Source of the DNA: Terrimonas sp.
Lineage (GTDB): Bacteria; Bacteroidota; Bacteroidia; Chitinophagales; Chitinophagaceae
DNA length: 64,000 nt
Direction: 5' to 3'
Assembly (NCBI GenBank): GCA_016125075.1
Contig: WGMO01000007.1
Location: 1 to 64,000, forward strand
Shown: positions 27,541 to 37,509 of the stretch, piece after piece
How the letters are laid out: each line of letters begins with the position of its first letter
How positions within the stretch are numbered: position 1 is the first letter of the stretch
Position numbers and translations under genes: made by a program
Notes under the pieces: model-generated
The model's input: the letters and a program-made list of their open reading frames with translations, nothing else
Told to the model about the DNA's origin: nothing
Databases searched by the model: none

Positions 27541-30126
27541 ATGAAAAAAAAGATCAACATACTCCTTGTATGCATATTCACGGTCTTAGCAGGATCTGCA
27601 CAGGGTATCTTTAGTGAGCAAAAGAAATCAAATACTTTTCCCGTATCAGAGAAAAATGCATGTTCTCTGCTGGTAGATGAAAATGATATTGCATTGGTGC
27701 AAACCGCCACCGCTCTCCTGCAAAATGATATAACGATGGTCACGGGCAAGAAGCCCCTGATCCTCCGCCAGGTACCCCGGGAAAAGCATATCATCATCAT
27801 TGGTTCCATCAATCAATCTGTATTCCTGCAACAACTCATTGCAGCGGGAAAAATAAATACCGATCCTATCAAAGGGCAATGGGAGGCCTACCAGGTGCAA
27901 ACCATAGACAAACCCTTCCCGGGGGTTGACGGTGCCCTTGTGATTGCCGGGAGTGATGCACGGGGAACTGCCTATGGTATTTTTGAATTATCCAGACGGA
28001 TGGGTGTTTCTCCCTGGTACTGGTGGGCAGATGTGCCGGTAAAAAAGAAAACATCCCTTTACTACGATAAATCGGTACATCTCGCCGACGCACCGAAAGT
28101 GCATTACCGGGGAATCTTTATCAATGACGAAGCACCCGCCTTAAGCAACTGGAGCAAAGAAAAATTCGGCGGATTCAACCATCTTTTCTATGCCAGGGTC
28201 TTTGAACTGATGCTGAGGCTGAAAGCGAATTACCTGTGGCCGGCGATGTGGGGCAACGCCTTTTATGATGACGACAGCCTGAATATTAAAACAGCCGAAC
28301 AATACGGTATCGTCATCGGCACTTCACATCATGAACCCCTGATGCGTGCCCATGATGAATGGCGAAGATATGGACAGGGCAAATGGAATTATGACAGCAA
28401 TCAAGCAGCACTGAAAAAATTCTGGACAACCGGGATGAAAAGAGCTACCAATGAAAAGGTTGTCACCATAGGCATGCGGGGCGACGGTGATGAACCCATG
28501 TCGAGAGAAACAGCCACGGCCCTTTTGGAAAGGATCGTAAAAGACCAGCGCCAAATCATTGAAAACGTAACCGGCCATCCTGCGCATGAAACACCACAAC
28601 TATGGGCCCTTTACAAAGAAGTACAGGACTACTATGATAAAGGGATGAGGGTGCCGGATGATGTGACACTGCTATTATGTGATGACAACTGGGGCAATAT
28701 CCGGAAGCTTCCAAAACCCGGTGAACCTTCCCGCAAGGGTGGATATGGCATTTATTATCATTTTGATTATGTAGGCGGGCCCAGGAACTACAAATGGCTG
28801 AATACAAATCCTATTCCCAGGATATGGGAACAAATGCACCTTGCCTGGGAATACAATGCCAGACAAATATGGATCGTGAATGTTGGCGACATCAAACCCA
28901 TGGAATTCCCGATTTCATTCTGGTGCGACTATGCATGGAACCCGGAAAGCATCAGCGCCGATGACCTCCAGACCTACACAGAAAAATGGTGTGCAGAACA
29001 ATTCGGAGCAACCCATGCAAAATTCATTGCTGCCATTATCACGCTGTACAGCCAGTATAACGGCAGAAGAAAACCGGAACTCCTGGATGCCGACACTTAC
29101 AGTTTAAATTATGAGGAGTGGAAGAAGGTTGTCCATGACTACAATGACCTTTTAATGCATGCCGCTGCTATTCAGGATCAACTACCCGCTGAATACAGAG
29201 ACGCTTTTTTTCAATTGGTGCTTCACCCCGTCAAAGCCTGTGCCAACCTGCACGAAATGTATTACAATGTCGCCTTGAACAGGGAAGCATATCAACAAAA
29301 ACAGGGATTGGCCAATATATATGCAGACCGCGTAAAACAGCTCTTTGTCAATGACTCACTCATCACACTTGCATACCACCGGCTCAACAACGGGAAATGG
29401 AACCATATGATGGACCAGACGCATATCGGGTACACCAACTGGCAGCAGCCACCTGTTAACAAGATGCCGATGGTGAAATATCTTAGCCCTGACTCCATCG
29501 TATCTGAATTTGTAATCCCAAATACTTCGGTAAGGGTTTATCATGGCCCCGTTAAAAAAAACAATAACGGTATAGCCTTTGGAGAAACCAACGAATATGT
29601 GGCCATTGAGGCTCCCCATTTTTCTGCAGCGATTAATTCTCCCACTGTCAACTGGAAAGTCATTCCCGGGCTGGGAAGAACCGGGAATGCCATTACCCCC
29701 TTTCCTGTTACAGCCGGGGTCCAGGTACCCGGCGGAAATTCGCCCCATCTCGAGTATGAATTCTATACCTACAGTATGGGCACCCTGAACCTGCAGGCCT
29801 ATTTTTCACCGACGCTTAATTTCTTTAACAGCCCGGAAGGATTACAATATGCTGTTTCCATCGATGACGAAGCCCCACAAATCATCAGCATCAACAAGGA
29901 AGACAAGAACAGCATTTCAGGAATCTGGAATAAATGGGTCGCGGATAATATTATCATCAAAAACACAGCGCATACCATCAGTCAGCCTGGCAGACATATT
30001 CTAAAATACTGGATGGTTCACCCGGGGGTCGTGTTGCAAAAACTGGTAATAGATATGGGGGGTGTTAAGCAAAGTTATTTGGGTCCGCCTGAAACCTTAT
30101 TAGATAAAAAAAACATACAAAAATGA
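27541..30126 (+). CDS. GH115 xylan alpha-1,2-glucuronidase
   Basis: This 861-residue secreted protein (signal MKKKINILLVCIFTVLAGSAQ) has the GH115 blocks: N-terminal domain ending HYRGIFINDEAPAL, KANYLWPAMWGNAFYDDD, IGTSHHEPLMRAHDEW, TIGMRGDGDEPM, LCDDNWGN and IWIVNVGDIKPMEFPI. GH115 enzymes remove methylglucuronate from internal as well as terminal xylose units, unlike GH67. The TTG at 27535 also opens the frame, but the ATG at 27541 gives a clean signal peptide. It starts a long run of closely spaced genes and overlaps the GH10 start by four bases. Confidence 0.95.
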   Translation: MKKKINILLVCIFTVLAGSAQGIFSEQKKSNTFPVSEKNACSLLVDENDIALVQTATALLQNDITMVTGKKPLILRQVPREKHIIIIGSINQSVFLQQLIAAGKINTDPIKGQWEAYQVQTIDKPFPGVDGALVIAGSDARGTAYGIFELSRRMGVSPWYWWADVPVKKKTSLYYDKSVHLADAPKVHYRGIFINDEAPALSNWSKEKFGGFNHLFYARVFELMLRLKANYLWPAMWGNAFYDDDSLNIKTAEQYGIVIGTSHHEPLMRAHDEWRRYGQGKWNYDSNQAALKKFWTTGMKRATNEKVVTIGMRGDGDEPMSRETATALLERIVKDQRQIIENVTGHPAHETPQLWALYKEVQDYYDKGMRVPDDVTLLLCDDNWGNIRKLPKPGEPSRKGGYGIYYHFDYVGGPRNYKWLNTNPIPRIWEQMHLAWEYNARQIWIVNVGDIKPMEFPISFWCDYAWNPESISADDLQTYTEKWCAEQFGATHAKFIAAIITLYSQYNGRRKPELLDADTYSLNYEEWKKVVHDYNDLLMHAAAIQDQLPAEYRDAFFQLVLHPVKACANLHEMYYNVALNREAYQQKQGLANIYADRVKQLFVNDSLITLAYHRLNNGKWNHMMDQTHIGYTNWQQPPVNKMPMVKYLSPDSIVSEFVIPNTSVRVYHGPVKKNNNGIAFGETNEYVAIEAPHFSAAINSPTVNWKVIPGLGRTGNAITPFPVTAGVQVPGGNSPHLEYEFYTYSMGTLNLQAYFSPTLNFFNSPEGLQYAVSIDDEAPQIISINKEDKNSISGIWNKWVADNIIIKNTAHTISQPGRHILKYWMVHPGVVLQKLVIDMGGVKQSYLGPPETLLDKKNIQK

Positions 30127-31250
30127 AATACAGATCCAGCAAAACCATGCTCTTCACCTTGGCCTGTGTAATGCTATCTGCCTGTGGTAGCGCCCAGAAT
30201 AATACCGCCAAAAAAACAGCCCTGCCTGCACTGAAAGATGTATTCAACAATGATTTCCTGATCGGGACCGCCCTGAACGCGCGTCAGATTGAAGGGAAAG
30301 ACCCCGGAGCCGCGGCGCTCGTTCCGCAACAGTTCAATGCCGCCACACCTGAAAATATCATGAAAGCGGAAGTTATACACCCCGCCTGGGACCAGTATAA
30401 CTTTGAGCTTGCTGATAAATTGGTTGCGTATGGAAAGAAGAATAATATCCAGATCAATGCTCATACCCTTATTTGGCATAGCCAATTGCCCGGTTTTGTT
30501 CGCAGCATGAAAGATGCAGACTCAGTGAAACAATATTTCACCAATCATATTAAGACCCTTGCCGGCAGATATGACGGGAAAGTTCTTTCCTGGGATGTAG
30601 TGAATGAAGCGCTGAATGAGGATGGTACCATGCGTAAATCAATCTTCCTGGATAAATTGGGAAATAACTTTGTTGTCGAAGCCTTTCGCCTGGCAGCGGA
30701 AGCCGCCCCCCATACAGAACTTTATTATAATGATTACAATATTGAGCAACCGAAGAAAAGAGCCGGCACCGTTACACTTGTAAAAAAAATACAGGCTGCG
30801 GGTGTCCGTATTGACGGAATCGGTATTCAGGGCCACTGGCATCTTGGCAAAATCCCTTTCAACGATATTGAAGCAAGTATCAACGAATTTGCAGCCCTTG
30901 GCGTTAAAGTCATGTTTACGGAATTGGATATCGAGGTGCTGCCCAGGGATTTCAGCGGGGCCGATGTCAACCAGCGGATGGAAAACAATGCCACACTCAA
31001 TCCTTATGTAAAGGGGTTACCCGACAGTGTACAGCAGCAACTGGCCGATGATTATGGAAAGCTCTTTGCGCTTTTCCTGAAATATAAGGACAAGATCGGT
31101 CGTGTAACTTTTTGGGGAGTAAACGACGGGCAGTCATGGCTAAACGGATGGCCGGTTCGCGGAAGAACAAATTACCCTTTGCTGTTCGACAGGGCCTTTC
31201 AACCCAAACCAGCATTTTTCCGGGTGGTGGGTTTGAAAAAAGACCAATAA
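30123..31250 (+). CDS. GH10 endo-1,4-beta-xylanase lipoprotein
   Basis: This 375-residue protein starts with a lipoprotein signal (VMLSAC), followed by a GH10 barrel: NAATPENIMKAEVIHP, INAHTLIWHSQLP, WDVVNEAL with acid/base E162 and VMFTELDIEV with nucleophile E267, then FWGVNDGQSWLN. It cuts the xylan backbone and should be anchored on the outer membrane, possibly surface exposed. There is no carbohydrate-binding module. The start overlaps the GH115 stop (ATGA). Confidence 0.97.
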   Translation: MKYRSSKTMLFTLACVMLSACGSAQNNTAKKTALPALKDVFNNDFLIGTALNARQIEGKDPGAAALVPQQFNAATPENIMKAEVIHPAWDQYNFELADKLVAYGKKNNIQINAHTLIWHSQLPGFVRSMKDADSVKQYFTNHIKTLAGRYDGKVLSWDVVNEALNEDGTMRKSIFLDKLGNNFVVEAFRLAAEAAPHTELYYNDYNIEQPKKRAGTVTLVKKIQAAGVRIDGIGIQGHWHLGKIPFNDIEASINEFAALGVKVMFTELDIEVLPRDFSGADVNQRMENNATLNPYVKGLPDSVQQQLADDYGKLFALFLKYKDKIGRVTFWGVNDGQSWLNGWPVRGRTNYPLLFDRAFQPKPAFFRVVGLKKDQ

Positions 31251-31293
31251 ACAGGCATTTAAAAATTGTACAATAAACCCATCTACGAACTTT

Positions 31294-32733
31294 ATGAGTA
31301 CCAATCCGCAAAAATTATCTGTACCGGAAAAAATAGGCTATAGCCTTGGTGACCTGGCAGCCAATCTCGTGTTTCAGACATTAGTCACTTACCTGGCCTA
31401 TTTCTATACCGATATTTACGGGCTCAAAACCAATGATGCCTCTGCCATCATTTTAACGGTAGGCCTGGTAGCGGCATTTGGCTTTAATCCGATCATCGGT
31501 GCGCTCGCCGACAGAACCAATTCGAGATGGGGTAAATTCAGGCCCTGGATCTTATGGACGGCCATTCCATTGGGGGTGATCGCCCTACTTGCTTTCAGCA
31601 CCCCGCATTTTGCCTATAAAGGGAAACTGATCTATGCAATTGTGACCTACACTTTATTACTGCTGTTATACGCAGCCAACAACCTCCCCTATTCTGCATT
31701 AAGCGGTGTCATCACAGGCGATATGAAAGAAAGAAACAGCCTGTCCTCTTACCGGTTTGTTGCCGTAATGTTTGCGCAGTTCTTTGTACAGGTATTTATG
31801 TATTCGATCATCATATCTGCAGGACATGGGGATAAGGCCGCCGGTATTGAAAAAGTAATGACCTGGCTGGCCATCATTGGAACGGTCATGCTCCTGGTCA
31901 CCTTCCTGTCTACAAAAGAGCGTATCGTCCCCAAACCGGATCAAAAGTCAAGTTTAAAGGATGACCTGGGCGACCTGGTTAAAAACAAACCCTGGCTGAT
32001 CATGCTCCTGCTGACAACACTGGTATTTATCACGCTGGCCATGAAAGGGGGTGCCTATGTATACTATTTCGAAAACTATGTAGATAAGGATGCCCTGACA
32101 AAATTCATTGCCCCGATCCTGCATTTCTTCTCGGGCATCGGGATGAATATCTTCGGTGATGACCCTGTTTCTGCTGGTTTTGGATTATTCAATGCGGGGG
32201 GTATCATTTTCATGATCGTGGGCATTACGCTTTCAAAAGGGCTGGCTGACCGGTTTGGCAAAAGAGATGTTTTTGGGATCGCCCTGTTTATTTCAACGCT
32301 CTTTATTCTCCTGTTTTACCTTTTCCCGCCTCAATCGATTGGTCTGATGTATGCTTCACAAATCCTGCATGGATTCTTTTACGGATTGACCATTCCCCTC
32401 TTGTGGGCTATGATCGCCGATGTGGCAGACTACAGTGAATGGAAAAATAACCGGCGGGCGACTGCTATCATTTTTTCTGCCATGATGGTGGGATTAAAGG
32501 CCGGATTAACGATAGGCAGTTCCTTACTGACCTGGCTGCTGGGTATATTTAATTATGTCCCCAACAGTGCTACCGTTCAGTCGGCGGCTGCCATCAACGG
32601 AACAAAATTGCTGGTCAGTGTATTTCCATCCATCCCTTTTTTAATAGGAGCAGGATTGCTTTTCTTTTATGAGATCAACAAGACCATGGAAACAAGGATT
32701 GAAGATGACCTGAAACAAAGAAGAATCTCCTGA
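31294..32733 (+). CDS. GPH-family sugar:cation symporter (XynB/XylP-like)
   Basis: This 479-residue inner-membrane protein has 12 predicted helices and family features: KIGYSLGDLAANL near the start, IIGALADRTNSRWGKFRPW between helices 2 and 3, and IADVADYSEWKNNRRATAI near helix 10. Glycoside-pentoside-hexuronide symporters import xylosides or glucuronides with a cation. The gene sits next to a GH43 without signal peptide, so it probably imports xylobiose or short xylooligosaccharides for that enzyme. Confidence 0.93.
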   Translation: MSTNPQKLSVPEKIGYSLGDLAANLVFQTLVTYLAYFYTDIYGLKTNDASAIILTVGLVAAFGFNPIIGALADRTNSRWGKFRPWILWTAIPLGVIALLAFSTPHFAYKGKLIYAIVTYTLLLLLYAANNLPYSALSGVITGDMKERNSLSSYRFVAVMFAQFFVQVFMYSIIISAGHGDKAAGIEKVMTWLAIIGTVMLLVTFLSTKERIVPKPDQKSSLKDDLGDLVKNKPWLIMLLLTTLVFITLAMKGGAYVYYFENYVDKDALTKFIAPILHFFSGIGMNIFGDDPVSAGFGLFNAGGIIFMIVGITLSKGLADRFGKRDVFGIALFISTLFILLFYLFPPQSIGLMYASQILHGFFYGLTIPLLWAMIADVADYSEWKNNRRATAIIFSAMMVGLKAGLTIGSSLLTWLLGIFNYVPNSATVQSAAAINGTKLLVSVFPSIPFLIGAGLLFFYEINKTMETRIEDDLKQRRIS

Positions 32734-32752
32734 TTTAAAAAACTAATATATC

Positions 32753-33799
32753 ATGCCGGAAGACCCGATTCACCATATCGATTTTGATGAACTGAGCAGC
32801 AGGGCCATTTCACAACCGCTGGTTACCCATATCTACACCGCCGATCCTTCAGCACATGTTTTTGGTGGGAAAATATATATCTATCCATCGCATGATATCG
32901 ATGCCGGCGATGCCTTTGACGACCTGGGCAGTCATTTTGCCATGGAAGATTATCATGTTCTATCCATGAACTCCCCTGAAGATACAACCGCCGAGGACCA
33001 TGGCATCGCACTGGAAGTACAGGATGTACCCTGGGCTGCAAAACAGATGTGGGCACCCGATGCAGCGGAAAAAGATGGCACCTATTATTTATTTTTCCCT
33101 GCCAAGGATAAAGAAGATATTTTCAGGATTGGTGTTGCCAGCAGCCAGTCACCGGCTGGGCCCTTTACCCCTGAACCCGAGGCCATCCGGGGAAGTTTCT
33201 CAATTGATCCGGCAGTCTTTAAGAATGATGATGGCGAATACTATATGTATTTTGGCGGCATCTGGGGTGGTCAGTTACAAAGATGGAGAACCGGAAAATT
33301 TAATGCAGCAGATGAACAAAGTCCTTTTGCGCACCTGCCCATGGACCATGAACCCGCTTTATGCCCTAAAGTGGCAAGACTGACTAGAAATTTACTGGAA
33401 TTTGACGAAACGCCCAGGGATGTAAAGATCCTGGATGAAAACGGGGTTTTACTTTTACAGGGAGACCGGGAAAGAAGATTTTTCGAAGCATCCTGGATGC
33501 ATCAATATAATGGGAAATATTATTTCTCCTACTCCACCGGTGATACGCATTTCATCTGTTATGCCACCGGCGATAATCCCTACGGCCCTTTTACCTATGC
33601 CGGCAGGATCCTGGAACCGGTTGTGGGATGGACCTCGCACCATTCGATTATTGAATTTCAAAAAAAATGGTACCTGTTCTACCACGACAGTAGCCTGAGC
33701 AAAGGAGTTACCCATTTAAGAAGTATCAAGATCACTGAGCTATTCTATGATGAAAATGGAAGTATCAAGACGATTGCGCCCTATAGCGGCAACCCATAA
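32753..33799 (+). CDS. GH43 beta-xylosidase / arabinofuranosidase, cytoplasmic
   Basis: This 348-residue five-blade propeller has candidate residues D31 (YTADPSAHV, base), D152 (SIDPAVF, pKa modulator) and E245 (FFEASWMH, acid). No signal peptide is visible, so it should act in the cytoplasm on oligosaccharides imported by the adjacent symporter. GH43 includes beta-xylosidases and arabinofuranosidases, which I cannot separate here. It lies 19 bases after the symporter and 12 before GH3. Confidence 0.93.
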   Translation: MPEDPIHHIDFDELSSRAISQPLVTHIYTADPSAHVFGGKIYIYPSHDIDAGDAFDDLGSHFAMEDYHVLSMNSPEDTTAEDHGIALEVQDVPWAAKQMWAPDAAEKDGTYYLFFPAKDKEDIFRIGVASSQSPAGPFTPEPEAIRGSFSIDPAVFKNDDGEYYMYFGGIWGGQLQRWRTGKFNAADEQSPFAHLPMDHEPALCPKVARLTRNLLEFDETPRDVKILDENGVLLLQGDRERRFFEASWMHQYNGKYYFSYSTGDTHFICYATGDNPYGPFTYAGRILEPVVGWTSHHSIIEFQKKWYLFYHDSSLSKGVTHLRSIKITELFYDENGSIKTIAPYSGNP

Positions 33800-33811
33800 A
33801 AGCATTGCAGT

Positions 33812-36430
33812 ATGACAAAGAAATTCATCCCCTTGCTATTCTCTTGTTTCCTGTTACGGGCAGATGCACAGGATTATCAATCCCTGCCGATGTGGGATTA
33901 CAAAATCCCTGTCGAACAAAGAGTCAATGACCTGGTGAAACGTTTAACCCTGGAAGAAAAGGTTGCACAGATGCTGAACCACGCACCTGCCATTGAGCGT
34001 TTAGGAATACCCGCTTATGACTGGTGGAGTGAAGTGCTGCATGGCGTAGCCAGAACCCCTTATAATGTTACCGTATTTCCCCAGGCTATTGCCATGGCAG
34101 CCACATGGGACACCGGTTCTATTTCCCATATGGCTGATTTTTCTGCGCTGGAAGGCCGGGCCATTTTTAATCAGGCGGCACTTGATGGCAAGACAGGAGA
34201 ACGCTACCTGGGCCTCACTTACTGGACTCCCAACATCAATATCTTTCGGGACCCGCGTTGGGGAAGAGGACAGGAAACCTATGGGGAAGACCCCTATTTA
34301 ACGGCCATGATGGCAAAGTCATTTGTTCATGGTTTACAGGGCGATGACCCCCGATACCTGAAAGCAGCAGCCTGTGCCAAACATTTTGCCGTGCATAGCG
34401 GGCCTGAACCTACACGTCATGCAGACAATTTTAACCCATCACCTTATGACCTCTGGGATACTTATCTGCCTGCATTTAAAGAACTGGTCGTGAATGCAAA
34501 AGTTGCGGGTGTGATGTGCGCCTATAACGCAGTCAATACCCAACCCTGCTGTGCAAATGACCTGCTGATGAATGATATCCTGCGGAACCAATGGAAGTTT
34601 ACCGGTTATGTGACGAGTGACTGCTGGGCATTGAATGATTTCTATCAATACCATAAAACACATAAAGACGCTTTAGCTTCCGGTGTGGATGCACTCATCC
34701 ACGGTACCGATGTTGAATGTGGTGTATCTGTATATACTACCCTGGTCAATGCTGTAAAAACGGGAGCAGTCAAAGAAGCACTGATCGATACAGCAGTGAA
34801 ACGGCTATTTACGATCCGCTATCGTCTCGGCTTATTTGATCCTTCCGCTGTTGTGCCTTTTGCACAAACCCCTATATCCGTATTGGAATCACCCGAACAC
34901 CAGGCACTGGCCCTGAAAATGGCAAGACAATCTATCGTCCTGTTGAAAAATGAAAAGAACACGCTTCCCCTGAAAAAAGATATTAAAAAGATTGCTGTGA
35001 TCGGCCCGAATGCGGATAATGCGATTGCAGTCCTGGGAAATTACAACGGTACCCCTTCACATGTGGTCAGTGCGCTGGAGGGTATCAAAGAAAAACTGGG
35101 AGGGAATGTAAAACTGGTATATGAAAAAGCCATCAACTTCACCAACGACACTTTGTTTATTCACAAAGACATCTCCTCCTTATATTTTTTTGAAGGAAAA
35201 CCCGGCGTGAAAGCTGAATATTATAACAATGAAAAACTGGAGGGCAATCCAGTCTATGCGACCCTTGAAAAAGAGATCGATCATCATTGGTCGGAAGGGG
35301 AAATTCCTTATCCCGGTTTACCATCCACCCATTATTCAGCAAGATATACCACCTATATTAATGCCGACAAGGATGAAGTGATGAATTTTGAAAGTGAAGC
35401 GGATGATGGCTACCGTGTAACCATCAATGACAGCCTCTTCGTGGATGCATGGGAAAGAAACCGATGGGGCAGCCGGCAATTCAACCTGCCGGTTAAAAAG
35501 GGCATGACATATAAGATTGAAATGACCTTTCGCCAGGCCAGCGGAAATGCTACGGTAAAATTAACCGCCGGGAATTATATAAAAACCGATTTTGAAGCTT
35601 TGACCAGTCGTCTCAGCGATGCCGACGCCATTATTTTTATTGGTGGAATTTCCCCGCAACTGGAAGGTGAAGAGATGCCGGTGACGGTTCCGGGTTTTAA
35701 AGGCGGTGACCGTACCAGTATCATGCTCCCCGCTGTTCAGACGGAACTGATGAAAGCCCTGCTCAAAACAGGTAAGCCCGTCGTTTTTGTGATGATGACA
35801 GGCAGTGCTATTGCCATCCCCTGGGAGGATCAAAATATACCGGCCATCATTAACTGCTGGTATGGAGGTCAATCTGCGGGAACGGCCCTGGCGGATGTTC
35901 TATTTGGTGATTATAATCCTGCCGGCCGCCTGCCAGTCACATTTTATGCCAGCGATAATGATATACCGGCATTCAGTGATTATGCTATGAACGGAAGGAC
36001 ATACCGCTATTTTAAAGGAGAGGCCCTCTACCCATTTGGATATGGGTTGAGTTTTACAAGTTTCCGTTATGCCGATTTGAAAATCACCGGCAAATCGAAA
36101 AAGGGGGCTGGTGCCGAAGTATCCGTAGTGGTGAAGAACACCGGCAAGATGGATGGCGAAGAAGTCGTGCAGTTATATGTTTCCCATACAGGCATCAAAC
36201 CAGCACCCCGTATTGCACTGAAAGGGTTCCGGCGGATTTTCCTGAAAGCCGGTGCAACGAAGCGGGTTTCCTTTACACTGAGCCCGGAACAACTTTCCCT
36301 CGTGAATGAAGAAGGTAATCTGTATCAGCCCGGCGGAGAGGTCATGATCAGCGTGGGAGGAGGACAGGCGGGAATAAAAAGGGCAACCAGTTCCAATGTC
36401 ATATCTGCCACTTTAAAAATAGAGGAATGA
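33812..36430 (+). CDS. GH3 beta-xylosidase/glucosidase with PA14 insertion
   Basis: This 872-residue secreted protein (signal ending RADAQ) has a GH3 N-domain (RGQETYGEDPYLTA, KHFAVHSG) with nucleophile D270 in GYVTSDCWAL, a C-domain beginning around 385 (VLLKNEKNTLPL) that is interrupted by a PA14-like domain (about 455-585, VKAEYYNNEKLEGNPVY to the GNATVKLTAG strand), and a fibronectin-like tail (GEEVVQLYVSH). It should release xylose from chain ends in the periplasm. Xylosidase rather than glucosidase activity is inferred from the locus. Confidence 0.94.
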   Translation: MTKKFIPLLFSCFLLRADAQDYQSLPMWDYKIPVEQRVNDLVKRLTLEEKVAQMLNHAPAIERLGIPAYDWWSEVLHGVARTPYNVTVFPQAIAMAATWDTGSISHMADFSALEGRAIFNQAALDGKTGERYLGLTYWTPNINIFRDPRWGRGQETYGEDPYLTAMMAKSFVHGLQGDDPRYLKAAACAKHFAVHSGPEPTRHADNFNPSPYDLWDTYLPAFKELVVNAKVAGVMCAYNAVNTQPCCANDLLMNDILRNQWKFTGYVTSDCWALNDFYQYHKTHKDALASGVDALIHGTDVECGVSVYTTLVNAVKTGAVKEALIDTAVKRLFTIRYRLGLFDPSAVVPFAQTPISVLESPEHQALALKMARQSIVLLKNEKNTLPLKKDIKKIAVIGPNADNAIAVLGNYNGTPSHVVSALEGIKEKLGGNVKLVYEKAINFTNDTLFIHKDISSLYFFEGKPGVKAEYYNNEKLEGNPVYATLEKEIDHHWSEGEIPYPGLPSTHYSARYTTYINADKDEVMNFESEADDGYRVTINDSLFVDAWERNRWGSRQFNLPVKKGMTYKIEMTFRQASGNATVKLTAGNYIKTDFEALTSRLSDADAIIFIGGISPQLEGEEMPVTVPGFKGGDRTSIMLPAVQTELMKALLKTGKPVVFVMMTGSAIAIPWEDQNIPAIINCWYGGQSAGTALADVLFGDYNPAGRLPVTFYASDNDIPAFSDYAMNGRTYRYFKGEALYPFGYGLSFTSFRYADLKITGKSKKGAGAEVSVVVKNTGKMDGEEVVQLYVSHTGIKPAPRIALKGFRRIFLKAGATKRVSFTLSPEQLSLVNEEGNLYQPGGEVMISVGGGQAGIKRATSSNVISATLKIEE

Positions 36431-37509
36431 AATTTATCCTTGTCATTCTTTTAATAGTTTACAGCATCTCCGGCAACGCCCAGTATCCCACTGTTGATAT
36501 GCCGGGAACAGCAACCAGGAATATCATTTCTTCTATCGTAAGCGGACAGGAGTACGTTCTCCATATTGCCTTACCGGCCGGGTATAACAACCTTCAAAAA
36601 AAATACCCTGTCATTTACCTCATGGATTCCCAATGGGATTTCCCGTTGGTGAAATCTATTTATGGGGAACAATATTATGATGGTTTTATTCCGGAGATGA
36701 TCATCGTTGGTGTTACATGGGGAGGTAATCATCCAAACCCGGACAGCCTGCGGGCAAGGGATTATACACCCACAAAAGAAATGAGACTGCCCCAAAGTGG
36801 TGGGGCCGACTTGTTCCTTTCCTTCATGAAAAATGAGCTCTTCCCTTTTATCGAATCCAGTTACCGGGCCGACCCGGAAAAAAGGGTCCTGATGGGGTGT
36901 TCATTAGGAGGATTGTTCACTTTATATGCCTTGTTTACCCAACCCGACCTTTTCATGGGCTATGCAGCCGCCAGCCCCGCCATCGGATGGGACCAGGGCG
37001 TGATCAGCCGGTATGAGAAAGGTTTCAAAGCACTTACAGTAGCAAAACCCAAAAGGTTATATATGACCGTTGGTGATGTCGAAAGAGGGCGCATGGGTTT
37101 TGAACAATTTTCTGACCGGATCCTGCTGGAAAAACATAAAAACCTGTTGATGCAATCGCGGGTGCTGGAAAACACCGGACATTCGGGCACAAAAAACGAG
37201 ACCTATGCCCGGGGCTTACAATACCTGTTTGAAAGACCCTCCCTGCAATTATCAGAGACCCTTCTTGATATGCATTGCGGCCTATATGCCTCCGATGACG
37301 GGAACCGGGTTCAAATAAAAAAACAGGGAAACTGGTTGATCCTTTTTCTCTCGGACTTCATCGCATATCCGTTACAGGCAGCCAGTGAAAATGATTTTTA
37401 TTCCACAGCAGAATTTTTAAATACCCGGTTTACGAAAGGCAACAATCTTGAGGATGGCCTAATAATCAACCGGTATGGCAGCAACCTTTTTTATAAAAAA
37501 ATAAAATAA
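36427..37509 (+). CDS. CE1-like alpha/beta-hydrolase esterase
   Basis: This 360-residue secreted esterase (signal MKFILVILLIVYSISGNAQ) belongs to the esterase D family, with nucleophile S159 in MGCSLGGLF, and a late His in ENTGHSGTKNE. It lies in the xylan operon with overlapping start and stop codons, so it probably removes feruloyl or acetyl groups. A short extra C-terminal domain (about 280-360) follows the fold; I do not recognise it. Confidence 0.85.
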   Translation: MKFILVILLIVYSISGNAQYPTVDMPGTATRNIISSIVSGQEYVLHIALPAGYNNLQKKYPVIYLMDSQWDFPLVKSIYGEQYYDGFIPEMIIVGVTWGGNHPNPDSLRARDYTPTKEMRLPQSGGADLFLSFMKNELFPFIESSYRADPEKRVLMGCSLGGLFTLYALFTQPDLFMGYAAASPAIGWDQGVISRYEKGFKALTVAKPKRLYMTVGDVERGRMGFEQFSDRILLEKHKNLLMQSRVLENTGHSGTKNETYARGLQYLFERPSLQLSETLLDMHCGLYASDDGNRVQIKKQGNWLILFLSDFIAYPLQAASENDFYSTAEFLNTRFTKGNNLEDGLIINRYGSNLFYKKIK

